Assembly: GCA_023664705.1 (NCBI GenBank)
Contig: JAMPFE010000011.1
Coordinates: forward strand, 48,025-90,944
Length of the DNA stretch: 42,920 nt
Origin: Lachnospiraceae bacterium
GTDB taxonomy: Bacteria > Bacillota > Clostridia > Oscillospirales > Ruminococcaceae
Direction of reading: 5' to 3'
Part shown: piece after piece, positions 16,131 through 23,416 of the stretch
How the letters are laid out: the number at the start of each line of letters is the position of its first letter
Numbering within the stretch: position 1 is the first letter of the stretch
The notes under the pieces: generated by a model
Databases searched by the model: none
What the model saw: only the letters and a program-made list of their open reading frames with translations
What the model was told of the DNA's origin: nothing
Program-made: the position numbers and the translations under genes

Positions 16131-17192
16131 ATGAACAATACAGAAAAGAATATTTTTAACGAGCTTCTGGAAAGAGGCAGGCAGAGCGGGACGCTCTCCA
16201 CGAAGGAGATATATAACGTTATCGACGAGGCGGACGTCGACCTTGACAGGCTCAACGAATTTCTTGAGCAGAACAATATCAAGATAGACGACGACTTTAC
16301 CGTGGAGGAGGACCTTAACAAGGCGCTGGAGCTCGGCGAGGCGGGGAGCGAGAAGGGCGGCTCCGCTATTGACGACCCGGTGAAGATACATCTACGGGAG
16401 ATAGGGAAAATTCCGCTGCTTACCGCCGACGAGGAGGTGGAGCTTGCCGAAAGGATAGTCAACGGCGACGACGCGGCGCGCGACAGGCTCATTACCGCGA
16501 ATATGCGGCTTGTGGTGAGCATTGCGAAGCATTATGTCGGGCGCGGGATGCCGCTGCTCGACCTGATACAGGAGGGATACAGCGGGCTTATAAAGGCGGT
16601 TGAGAAGTTTGACCACACAAAGGGCTACAAGTTTTCGACCTACGCGACGTGGTGGATAAGGCAGTCGATAACGCGAGCTATTGCCGACCAAGCGAGGACT
16701 ATACGCATACCCGTGCATATGGTGGAGACCATTTCGCGCGTTAAAAAGGCGCAGAACAAGCTGCTGCACGAGAACGGTCACGAGCCGACCATAGACGAGG
16801 TGGCGCAGGAGCTGAAGATGTCCCCCGACAAGGTGCGCGAGATAATACGCATAGCGCAGGACCCCGTGTCGCTGGAGGCGCCCGTGGGCGAGGAGGAGGA
16901 CAGCTATCTGGGGGACTTTATCCCCGACGAGGACGCTCCCGCGCCTATCGATACGGCGATGAAGGCGGTGTTCAAGGACGAGCTGAACAAGGCGCTGAAC
17001 ACGCTGCCGGAGCGCGAGCGAGAGGTGCTGAAGTTCCGATACGGCGTGGGCTACGACCGCTCGCATACGCTGGAGGAGGTCGGAAGGCAGTTTAAGGTGA
17101 CGCGCGAAAGAATTCGGCAGATAGAGGCGAAGGCGCTGAGGAAGCTGCGCTCGCAGAGCAAGAGCAAGGCGCTGAGGGTGTTTCTCGATTGA
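16131..17192 (+). CDS. second RpoD-type sigma factor, tandem paralogue
   Basis: This 353-residue sigma-70 factor is a clear paralogue of the preceding gene. Region 2.3-2.4 (STYATWWIRQSITRAIADQART) and the region 4.2 recognition helix (VTRERIRQIEAKALRKLR) are essentially identical, so it should read the same promoters. It differs in region 1.1, in the core-contact stretch (YVGRGMPLLDLIQEGYSG against YVRRGMQFLDLIQEGNMG), in region 4.1 (KFRYGVGYDRSHTLEE) and in the extreme C-terminus (RSQSKSKALRVFLD). ATG 16131 follows AAAGGA. The 51-bp gap contains a short direct repeat (CGGCTGCGAA twice). Group 2 (SigA-like, perhaps conditional) is the likely class; its role is unknown. Confidence 0.9.
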   Translation: MNNTEKNIFNELLERGRQSGTLSTKEIYNVIDEADVDLDRLNEFLEQNNIKIDDDFTVEEDLNKALELGEAGSEKGGSAIDDPVKIHLREIGKIPLLTADEEVELAERIVNGDDAARDRLITANMRLVVSIAKHYVGRGMPLLDLIQEGYSGLIKAVEKFDHTKGYKFSTYATWWIRQSITRAIADQARTIRIPVHMVETISRVKKAQNKLLHENGHEPTIDEVAQELKMSPDKVREIIRIAQDPVSLEAPVGEEEDSYLGDFIPDEDAPAPIDTAMKAVFKDELNKALNTLPEREREVLKFRYGVGYDRSHTLEEVGRQFKVTRERIRQIEAKALRKLRSQSKSKALRVFLD

Positions 17193-17237
17193 GCGGGGCT
17201 CGGGAAATGCTTTACATACGTATTGCGGGGAGAAAGT

Positions 17238-17837
17238 ATGACCGATGAGACGGCGCTTGTGAAGCTTCAAATAGAGAGCACGGGCAGGGCGGAGATACTG
17301 CTTGAGGAGGACGATTATCTTATCGTGAAATGGACGCTGCCGACAGACGGCGGCGCGAGGATAACGTACAGCTTTGAGGCGTTTGCGTACAGCGCGTCGG
17401 GCATGGGGAACAATTATCCGTGGTCGCACGAGGTCTCCGAGGAGAGGGCAAGGTATTTTGCCGAACATGCCGACGAGGCGACGGAGTATTTCAAATCAAA
17501 GCACCACTATTTTCATACCGAGATACGGGAGGTCGGCTATGACGAGATACGCGGGGTCGACGGCAGCGGAATAACGTTCGGGGACGGTCACGTCGTTACG
17601 TATCATGAGTGCGCGGTCAATTTCAAGCGCAAGCACCCCGAGAGCGGAGGCAGATGTATCGGCGAACGCGACATGACTGCCGAGCCGCCTTATATCGAGA
17701 TATACGGCGTTTACGCTCACGACAGGATAATTTTCGACCGAAAGGGCGGCTTTGCCGAAAGAGAGAACCTTGCCAACTTTCACAAGCTCCGAAAGCAGAT
17801 AGAGGAGTTCGGGTATACCACATTTGATTTAAGCTGA
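17238..17837 (+). CDS. hypothetical protein, 199 residues
   Basis: I do not recognise this protein. It is acidic, soluble, without signal peptide or membrane segment, and looks like a single alpha/beta domain (RITYSFEAFAYSASGMG, KSKHHYFHTEIREVGYDEIRGVDGSG, PPYIEIYGVYAHDRIIFDRKGG). GGGGAGA precedes ATG 17238. It lies 45 bp behind the second sigma gene with no visible promoter or terminator between, so it may be the last gene of that operon. A strong terminator follows it. No function is proposed. Confidence 0.75.
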   Translation: MTDETALVKLQIESTGRAEILLEEDDYLIVKWTLPTDGGARITYSFEAFAYSASGMGNNYPWSHEVSEERARYFAEHADEATEYFKSKHHYFHTEIREVGYDEIRGVDGSGITFGDGHVVTYHECAVNFKRKHPESGGRCIGERDMTAEPPYIEIYGVYAHDRIIFDRKGGFAERENLANFHKLRKQIEEFGYTTFDLS

Positions 17838-17864
17838 AAGGCGTGCCGCCGTGGCAATCCCAAT

Positions 17865-17898
17865 AAAACGCCCCCGAAAGGCTCGGGGGCGTTTTTTT
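17865..17898. terminator. bidirectional terminator between convergent genes
   Basis: A 13-bp stem (AAAACGCCCCCGA at 17865-17877 with TCGGGGGCGTTTT at 17883-17895), a 5-nt loop and a T-run. It serves the + strand gene and the minus-strand SPFH gene, whose stop abuts it. Confidence 0.93.
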
Positions 17899-19232
17899 TA
17901 TACTATGTCGTTCGCGTCGAACGGGTCTCCGCACTCGGGGCAGAATTTCGGGGGCTTGGAGGGGTCTTCGGGCTCCCAGCCGCATTTGTCGCACTTGTAG
18001 AGCGGAGCGCCCGCGGGCTTGGGCTTGCCGCACTCCATACAGAATTTGCCCTTATTCACCGCGCCGCAGGAGCAAGTCCAGCCGTCCGCGCTTGCGGGCT
18101 TCGGGGAGCCGCAGGAGGTGCAGAATTTGCCCGTATTGACGGAGCCGCAGGAGCAGGTCCAGCTTGCCGCGCTCGGCGCCGACGAGGGGGCGGAGGGGGC
18201 TGCCTGAGGCTGCTGAGCGCTCTGTTGGGCTGCCATATTGTAGAGACTGCCCGCGTTGATGCCGCCGTTTTGCTGAGCCATATTCATGCCGAAAAAGCCC
18301 ATTGCCGCGCCGCCCGCGTTGCCGGCGGCGGTCTTCATAGCCTCGCCCTGAGCCTGCGTGAGGTGAGCGGCTGCCATGCCGGGGTCGCGCATTACCGCAG
18401 TCCTCTGGAGGTCCTTGATGAGCGCTTCGTCCTCGGCGGAGAGCGACGGCGGGTTCATATTGAACGAGCTTATCGCCATGCCGCGCAGCTCGCCCCACTT
18501 TTTGGAGAGTATCTCGTTGAGCGCGTCGCATATCTCCATGGTGTGCGAGGGGAGGCTGCTAGGGCGCACGCCCGTGTCGGATATCTTGCCGAGAGCGGGC
18601 TGGAGAGCCGTGACTATCTCGGTTTTCAGCATGCTGTCCATGGTGCGCTTGGGGTAGGTGTCGCCGAAATTGCCGCAGACGTTGCTGAAAAACAGCACGG
18701 GATTTGTGATGCGGTAGGAATACTCGCCGTTACAGCGGAGCGAAACGTCCACGTCGAGACCGATATTTTTGTCCACCACGCGGAACGGGATGGGGGTCGC
18801 CGTTCCGTAGCGGTTGCCCATTATTTCCTTGGTGTTGATGAAGTATACGCGCTGGTCCTTGGGGGCGTCGCCGCCGAACGAAAAGCGCTTGCCTATCGAG
18901 TTGAACGTCGCTTTTATGTTTTCGCCGAGGTCGCCGTAGAAGATGCTCGGCTCGGTGGAGGTGTCGTAGACGAACTCGCCCGGCTCGGCGCAGACCTCCG
19001 CGACCTTGCCGCCGTCGATTATAAGCACGCACTGACCCTCGTTGACGTTGATTATGGAGCCGTTGGAGATGACGTTGTCGCTGCCCTTGGTGTTGGAGGA
19101 CTTGCCGCCGACGCGCTTCCAGCCGCGCGCCGCAAGCACCTCGGAGCTGAGCGCGTCGCAGTAGAAATAATCTCTCCATGAATCCGCCAGCGCACCCGAA
19201 AGCGCGCCCATACCCGCTTTAAGTAAACCCAT
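17898..19232 (-). CDS. SPFH-domain protein with three C-terminal zinc ribbons (YdjI-like)
   Basis: The 444-residue protein resembles the Bacillus YdjI / 'virion core protein' SPFH family, membrane-associated scaffolds. After a short N-terminal stretch (GLLKAGMGALSGALADSW) comes an SPFH/Band-7 region of roughly 250 residues (VLIIDGGKVAEVCAEPGEFVYD, YFINTKEIMGNRYGT), then a Gln/Ala/Pro-rich linker (AAQQSAQQPQAAPSAPSSAP) and three zinc ribbons: WTCSCG..FCTSCG, WTCSCG..FCMECG and YKCDKCG..KFCPECG. ATG 19232 follows AAAGGAG; an upstream in-frame start has none. It has its own consensus promoter, back to back with that of the vWA-PP2C-SseB operon, suggesting a shared membrane-signalling role. The family's biochemistry is unsettled. 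Confidence 0.88.
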   Translation of the reverse strand: MGLLKAGMGALSGALADSWRDYFYCDALSSEVLAARGWKRVGGKSSNTKGSDNVISNGSIINVNEGQCVLIIDGGKVAEVCAEPGEFVYDTSTEPSIFYGDLGENIKATFNSIGKRFSFGGDAPKDQRVYFINTKEIMGNRYGTATPIPFRVVDKNIGLDVDVSLRCNGEYSYRITNPVLFFSNVCGNFGDTYPKRTMDSMLKTEIVTALQPALGKISDTGVRPSSLPSHTMEICDALNEILSKKWGELRGMAISSFNMNPPSLSAEDEALIKDLQRTAVMRDPGMAAAHLTQAQGEAMKTAAGNAGGAAMGFFGMNMAQQNGGINAGSLYNMAAQQSAQQPQAAPSAPSSAPSAASWTCSCGSVNTGKFCTSCGSPKPASADGWTCSCGAVNKGKFCMECGKPKPAGAPLYKCDKCGWEPEDPSKPPKFCPECGDPFDANDIV

Positions 19233-19275
19233 AGTAAATTTCTCCTTTATTGAAATAAGCAATAGCTTTAATACT

Positions 19276-19304
19276 ATTGTACAACATTTTCGGCGTTATG
19301 TCAA
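19276..19304 (-). promoter_or_regulatory. promoter of the SPFH gene
   Basis: On the minus strand: TTGACA (19304-19299) and TACAAT (19281-19276), 17 bp apart. It diverges from the vWA operon promoter about 60 bp away. Confidence 0.85.
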
Positions 19305-19363
19305 GAGCGGATTTCGGAAATCCGCGGCATAGGGGGTGTTTGTGCCGAAGTTTAAAATAAACA

Positions 19364-19392
19364 TTGACAAGCGGCAAAAAAAGTGGTATAAT
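19364..19392 (+). promoter_or_regulatory. promoter of the vWA-PP2C-SseB operon
   Basis: TTGACA at 19364-19369 and TATAAT at 19387-19392, 17 bp apart, with TGG before the -10: a near-perfect strong promoter. Confidence 0.88.
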
Positions 19393-19422
19393 AGACATAT
19401 ATAATTTAAATGGGAGGTACTT

Positions 19423-20160
19423 ATGTCCGATATACCTGTAAATCCGTTTGACGACGCGGAGGAAATTGCCAAAAAATCCATGGTGCTTTTCTTCCTTATT
19501 GACTGCTCAGGGAGCATGGGCGGCAGCAAGATTGGCACCGTAAATTCCGTTATGGAGGAGCTTATACCCGAGATACGCGGGATAGGCGGCGCGGACGCCG
19601 ATATTAAGATAGCCGTGCTGAAGTTTTCGGGCGGCAGTGAGTGGATGTACGACGAGCCGATATCCGTCGACGAGTTCGAGTGGAAGCCGCTTGACGCGGA
19701 GAACGTCACAGACCTCGGCAGCGCTTTCGGCGAGCTGTCGCTGAAGCTGTCGAGAAACTCCTTTATGAGCTCGCCGTCGCTTTCGTTCGCGCCCGTTATG
19801 ATACTTATGTCGGACGGCTACCCCACCGACAACTTTGAGAAGGGTCTCGAGGAGCTCCGCAAGAACCGCTGGTACTCCGCGGGGATAAAGGCTGCCGTGG
19901 CTATCGGCGAGGACGCGGATTTTGATATTCTGTCGCGCTTTACGGGCAACCCCGACAGTGTTGTTACCGCGCATAACGGAGAGGCTCTTGCGAAGCTCGT
20001 GAAGTTTGTCGCCGTTACCTCGTCGCAGATAGGCAGCCGCAGTATGCGCCTTGCCGAGACGGAGGAGGACTTCCGCACCAAGCAGGAGACCGCCGCCGAG
20101 CAGATACGCGAATTCGCCGAGAGCGACGAGATAACCGCGGATATCGAAGAGGGCTGGTAA
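19423..20160 (+). CDS. TerY-like von Willebrand factor A domain protein
   Basis: The 245-residue cytoplasmic protein is almost wholly one vWA domain. All three metal-site (MIDAS) elements are present: DCSGSM (Asp27, Ser29, Ser31), Thr96 (ENVTDLG) and Asp131 (MSDGYPTD). It resembles TerY, the vWA protein of tellurium-resistance-type TerY-P modules, where it is encoded with a PP2C phosphatase and a kinase. A hydrophilic tail of about 40 residues (ETEEDFRTKQETAAEQ) follows. GGGAGG precedes ATG 19423. It is the first gene of an operon with PP2C and SseB-like genes, and is divergent from the SPFH/zinc-ribbon gene. It probably binds a phosphoprotein or scaffold partner; target unknown. Confidence 0.88.
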   Translation: MSDIPVNPFDDAEEIAKKSMVLFFLIDCSGSMGGSKIGTVNSVMEELIPEIRGIGGADADIKIAVLKFSGGSEWMYDEPISVDEFEWKPLDAENVTDLGSAFGELSLKLSRNSFMSSPSLSFAPVMILMSDGYPTDNFEKGLEELRKNRWYSAGIKAAVAIGEDADFDILSRFTGNPDSVVTAHNGEALAKLVKFVAVTSSQIGSRSMRLAETEEDFRTKQETAAEQIREFAESDEITADIEEGW

Positions 20161-20163
20161 TCG

Positions 20164-20191
20164 GAGGTAAGAGGTTAGAGGCAAGAGATAA
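20164..20191. repeat. four 7-bp heptad repeats after the vWA stop
   Basis: GAGGTAA, GAGGTTA, GAGGCAA and GAGATAA follow one another with period 7, starting three bases after the stop codon. The same kind of heptad array follows the parE stop at 32957. Confidence 0.75.
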
Positions 20192-20229
20192 GAACAGCAG
20201 CGTATTTTGAGAGCAATGGGGGGATCGCT

Positions 20230-21054
20230 TTGACGCGCTTCAAGGGCTATGCTCTTTCCGTAAAGGGCGCGTCCCACGAGGAGTCGGGCATTGGCTGTCA
20301 GGACAGTGCGCGCGTATACATAGCCGAGCATTTCGCGGTCGCGGCGGTGTCCGACGGACACGGGAGCGAAAAGCATTTCCGCTCGGCTTCGGGCAGCGAA
20401 ATGGCGACGCGCGTCGCTATTCGCTCGATATGCGATTTCTGCGAGCGCAACAACGGTCTTGACGGGATATTTCTCGACAACCCCGAAAACGCCGCGCGGC
20501 GCATGGCGGCAAACATAATCTGCGGCTGGAACAGCGAGATAGCCGCGCATATCGGGCTGCTGCCGTTGAACAAGCACGAACGGGAAATATACGAAAAATA
20601 CGGCGGCATCGCGAACGAGGTGATGTACGGCGCGACGCTTATCGTTGCGGGAGTGACCGAAAACGGCTGCTTCGGGCTGCAGATAGGCGACGGGAGCTTC
20701 TGCGCGCTGAGCGGCGGGGATATGGTGTTTCCCATGCCGGAGGACGCTAATCTGGTAGGGAATCTTACGACGTCGCTCTGCGATAGCAACGCTATCGAGA
20801 ATTTCCGCCACTTTTACCGCGAGGGCGGGTTTTCGGGGGTCATGCTTTCGAGCGACGGGCTGATAAACTCGTTCGTAAACGAAAACGACTATCTTAAATT
20901 CGGGCGCAGGGTGCTTTCGGCGGTCGACAGCGGAGCGACTTCGGCGCTCGGGGAGCATCTGAAAACGCGCTCCCGATGCGGGAGCCGCGACGATATTTCC
21001 GTTTCGGCGGTCACGAAGGAAAACGGGCAGTTCCCGTATAATAAAGGAGTTTAA
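20230..21054 (+). CDS. PP2C-family serine/threonine phosphatase
   Basis: This soluble, metal-dependent phosphatase of 274 residues would remove phosphate from Ser/Thr of partner proteins. The PP2C metal ligands can be followed: Asp25 (GCQDS), Asp42-Gly-His-Gly (SDGHGS), the IGDGSF strand, SSDGLINS and the C-terminal RDDISVSAV. The start is TTG 20230, with a run of six G at 20218-20223 upstream; no ATG lies near. It sits between the vWA gene and the SseB-like gene, whose ATG is 2 nt past its stop. vWA plus PP2C adjacency is the core of a TerY-P triad; the usual kinase is absent from this window. Confidence 0.88.
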   Translation: MTRFKGYALSVKGASHEESGIGCQDSARVYIAEHFAVAAVSDGHGSEKHFRSASGSEMATRVAIRSICDFCERNNGLDGIFLDNPENAARRMAANIICGWNSEIAAHIGLLPLNKHEREIYEKYGGIANEVMYGATLIVAGVTENGCFGLQIGDGSFCALSGGDMVFPMPEDANLVGNLTTSLCDSNAIENFRHFYREGGFSGVMLSSDGLINSFVNENDYLKFGRRVLSAVDSGATSALGEHLKTRSRCGSRDDISVSAVTKENGQFPYNKGV

Positions 21055-21056
21055 AT

Positions 21057-21863
21057 ATGGCAAACAATTTATATATCAACCAAAAGCTGGAAAATCCCGC
21101 GATGCGCGAGCTGCTTGCGAGGCGCAGAAGCGTCGACCCCTCGGACAAGACTGCTGTGAGCGAGGTTATGAGCAGTCTTATCAACGAGATAGTGATGAAC
21201 GCCCGATTTTTGACGGCGGCAAGGTTCAGCAGCGAGCCGTTTGTTGATACGGACGGTTCTCTTGCGCTTCCGCAGAAGACCGACCTTACCTTTACGATGA
21301 TCACCAACAGCAATGACGAGCACTTTTTGCCCGTTTTCAGCGAGACGCCCGAAATGGACAAATGGAAGGACGCCGACATCGAGCACACTATACAGATAGG
21401 ATTTGACAGCATTGCGCCGATACTTCTTTCGGGCAATAATTACGGCGGATTTGTTATCAATCCGTTTTCGGATAATATGACGATAAGCCGCGAGATAACG
21501 TTGAAGTGGCTTGAGAAAAAGCAGATGATGCTGCACGGGCACGCTCAGCACGTTATTTCTCCCGACTCGAAATACGAGTTTCATTCGCTGAAGCCGTATC
21601 CCATGCTGCTTTCAAACAAGCTCTGCGAGACGGCGAGGTCGATCTCCGTGAATAAGCTGTGGCTGCGCGGAATTACCCTCGACGGGACCGACGGCTATCT
21701 TCTGGTGGTTGATTTTACGGGCGACAGAATGGAAACGTTTACAGCGCTCGGCAATTCCGCGAGACCGTTTTTGTCGGACAAGCCGCTTCATATGATAGAC
21801 TGCAGGGAGACGTTCGGTCAAATTGCCGTTGAAAACAATATTCCCATTTACTCCAAGGATTGA
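21057..21863 (+). CDS. SseB-like protein
   Basis: The 268-residue protein resembles the SseB family (enhanced serine sensitivity), with an N-terminal SseB-type domain (LPQKTDLTFTMITNSNDEHFLPVFSE, then APILLSGNNYGGFVINPF) and a C-terminal domain (LWLRGITLDGTDGYLLVVDF). The biochemical role of SseB is not known. AAGGAG precedes ATG 21057, 2 nt after the PP2C stop, so the two are coupled. Its presence in place of a kinase makes the operon atypical. There is no signal peptide or membrane helix. Family assignment is moderate. Confidence 0.75.
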   Translation: MANNLYINQKLENPAMRELLARRRSVDPSDKTAVSEVMSSLINEIVMNARFLTAARFSSEPFVDTDGSLALPQKTDLTFTMITNSNDEHFLPVFSETPEMDKWKDADIEHTIQIGFDSIAPILLSGNNYGGFVINPFSDNMTISREITLKWLEKKQMMLHGHAQHVISPDSKYEFHSLKPYPMLLSNKLCETARSISVNKLWLRGITLDGTDGYLLVVDFTGDRMETFTALGNSARPFLSDKPLHMIDCRETFGQIAVENNIPIYSKD

Positions 21864-21978
21864 TATTAAGCTTTGTTTTAACTTAATAAGTCCGAATTTT
21901 AAGCTTATGAGACGGTTCTTTGGGCAAAATCCACAAAAGCCCGCTTGTTAATTCATCATATTATCAACGGATTTTATG

Positions 21979-22007
21979 TGGACTTTTTGCTTGGAGTGTG
22001 TTATAAT
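21979..22007 (+). promoter_or_regulatory. promoter of the Cys-rich small protein
   Basis: TATAAT at 22002-22007 with TGT before it (extended -10) and a weak -35 (TGGACT, 21979-21984) at 17 bp. Confidence 0.7.
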
Positions 22008-22046
22008 GGAATTAGAGAAATATCTTTAGTATCGGAGGAAAATATT

Positions 22047-22262
22047 ATGGCTAAGAAGAAGTTGTTTGGAAATAATATCAAGCCGTCGTGCAAATACTGC
22101 GATTTCGGCGCTCCGGGGAGCGGAGACGTCATCAAGTGCTCGAAGTTCGGAGATATGAAGGCTTACGACTCCTGCAAGAAGTATGTTTACAATCCGTTGA
22201 AGCGTATTCCCAAGAAGGAGCTTTCGCTTGCTAATTCGGCGGTAAACGATATTGACTTTTGA
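22047..22262 (+). CDS. conserved small cysteine protein, 71 residues
   Basis: The protein starts MAKKKLFGNNIKPSCKYCDFG and has four cysteines in a CxxC...C...C layout (SCKYCDFG, IKCSKF, YDSCKKY), suggesting a small zinc site, then a basic tail (NPLKRIPKKEL). Similar short proteins of unknown function are common in Oscillospiraceae. GGAGG lies 8 nt before ATG 22047; longer in-frame extensions upstream run across the promoter and are rejected. It has its own promoter and an intrinsic terminator directly after the stop, so it is essentially a single-gene unit. Confidence 0.8.
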   Translation: MAKKKLFGNNIKPSCKYCDFGAPGSGDVIKCSKFGDMKAYDSCKKYVYNPLKRIPKKELSLANSAVNDIDF

Positions 22263-22268
22263 TTGACG

Positions 22269-22298
22269 AAAAAGCCCGTTGGAGACGGGCTTTTTTCT
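22269..22298 (+). terminator. intrinsic terminator in the rimI leader
   Basis: An 11-bp stem (AAAAAGCCCGT at 22269-22279 with ACGGGCTTTTT at 22285-22295), a 5-nt loop and a T-run. It ends 13 nt before the rimI start, so rimI depends on readthrough unless it has a hidden promoter. Confidence 0.92.
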
Positions 22299-22310
22299 TA
22301 TGGAGAAGAG

Positions 22311-22718
22311 ATGCACGATATTGAGGAATTGTTCGCGATAGAGCGCGAATGCTTCGGCGGAGCGTGGACGCGCGAAATGCTGAGGGAGGAGCTGGAAAAT
22401 CCGCTCTCGGTCGCGGCGACGCATTGCGAGGGCGGCAGGCTCGCGGCGTTCGCGTTGGGGCGGGTGGCTGCCGACGAGGGTGAGCTGTTCCAGATCGGGA
22501 CGCTTGGCGAGTTCTGCAGGCGCGGCATTGCCGAAGGGCTGCTCGGGGAGCTGCACGAGAAAATGCGCGGGAGGGGCGCGGCGGTGTGCTTTCTCGAGGT
22601 GCGGAGCAGAAACGCGGCGGCGATTGCGCTGTACGAGAAATGCGGCTACGAGCGAATTTCCGTGCGCAAAGGCTACTATCCCGACGACGACGCTGTTATA
22701 ATGAGGAAAGACTTATGA
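22311..22718 (+). CDS. rimI: ribosomal protein S18-alanine N-acetyltransferase-like (GNAT)
   Basis: This 135-residue GNAT acetyltransferase matches RimI, which acetylates the N-terminal alanine of ribosomal protein S18 using acetyl-CoA. The start HDIEELFAIERECFGGAWTREML, the core IGTLGEFCRRGIAEGLLGEL (acetyl-CoA loop) and LEVRSRNAAAIALYEKCGYERISVRKGYYPDDDAVIM are typical. ATG 22311 was chosen for GGAGAAGAG just before it; the frame is open back to 22263 but that part is a terminator hairpin. In many clostridia rimI lies between tsaB and tsaD; here tsaE/tsaB are 15 kb away. It overlaps the next gene by 4 bases. Confidence 0.88.
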   Translation: MHDIEELFAIERECFGGAWTREMLREELENPLSVAATHCEGGRLAAFALGRVAADEGELFQIGTLGEFCRRGIAEGLLGELHEKMRGRGAAVCFLEVRSRNAAAIALYEKCGYERISVRKGYYPDDDAVIMRKDL

Positions 22719-23416
22719 CTTACGAGGAATTTATTTACGGAATTGAAAAATATTGGGAGCTTTTCGAGCAGGGCTTGAAAAAACAGGCAAACAAATATCT
22801 TTTCGACTTTGCGGAACGTTTCAAGACCGACGTCTCCCAAGAGGACGGTGACAAGCTGCTGTACCGTTTCTGCTCCGATTATCTTGACGGCGACAGGTTC
22901 AACAATCACAAACAGTACGGATTTGAACGGCTGCCGTTTCAGCTTACGGGACTGCTTAACGATTATTTTATCCGTGAATGTAAGGCTGAAAAAATGCCGC
23001 AGATGCGCTGGGCGGTTCAGATATTCGGACGATACTATAATCCTCACGACCCAAACCGTGACGAGCTGAAAACGTACGATATTCTGAAAAGGGCGTATGA
23101 ACACCCCGACTGCGATCGGAAAACCGTCGGTCTGTACTTGGAAAAACAGGTGGAATGTTTGGAATTTGGCGCGCACCACTTCCCAGAGGGCTGCTGCATT
23201 ACGCGGGAAGAGTATGAGGATACGATAAAGACCGCCGAGAAGATCATTGCCGAAAGAAAAGCGCCCGAACAGCTTATTGGGGAAGTTCGCTGCTTCAAGG
23301 CGCTCTATGAACTATATTACAGGTGGCACGACGGCGGCAGGGTCGGCGACTTCGCGGAGCTGTGCGCCGCCAACGGCGTGCCGTTCCATGCCGTCAAAGC
23401 GTACGATTACGATTAA
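22715..23416 (+). CDS. hypothetical protein, 233 residues
   Basis: I do not recognise this soluble, helix-rich and aromatic-rich protein (YEEFIYGIEKYWELFEQGLKKQANKYLFDF, WAVQIFGRYYNPHDPNRDELKTYDILKRAYEHPDC, ALYELYYRWHDGGRVGDFAELC). No signal peptide, membrane segment or known catalytic motif is visible. GAGGAAAG precedes ATG 22715, which overlaps the rimI stop, so it is likely cotranslated with rimI. Its 3' end overlaps the 3' end of the convergent lgt gene by 23 bp. Its base composition is slightly less GC-rich than its neighbours. Confidence 0.78.
   Translation: MTYEEFIYGIEKYWELFEQGLKKQANKYLFDFAERFKTDVSQEDGDKLLYRFCSDYLDGDRFNNHKQYGFERLPFQLTGLLNDYFIRECKAEKMPQMRWAVQIFGRYYNPHDPNRDELKTYDILKRAYEHPDCDRKTVGLYLEKQVECLEFGAHHFPEGCCITREEYEDTIKTAEKIIAERKAPEQLIGEVRCFKALYELYYRWHDGGRVGDFAELCAANGVPFHAVKAYDYD

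Noticed and set aside
19423..21863. Complete tellurium-resistance or anti-phage Ter system
   Set aside because: No TerC, TerD-family, TerB or kinase gene is present; only the vWA and PP2C parts match.
21864..21888. TATTAAG/CTTAATA hairpin after the SseB-like gene as a terminator
   Set aside because: The 7-bp stem is entirely A/T except one pair, the loop is 11 nt and there is no T-run.
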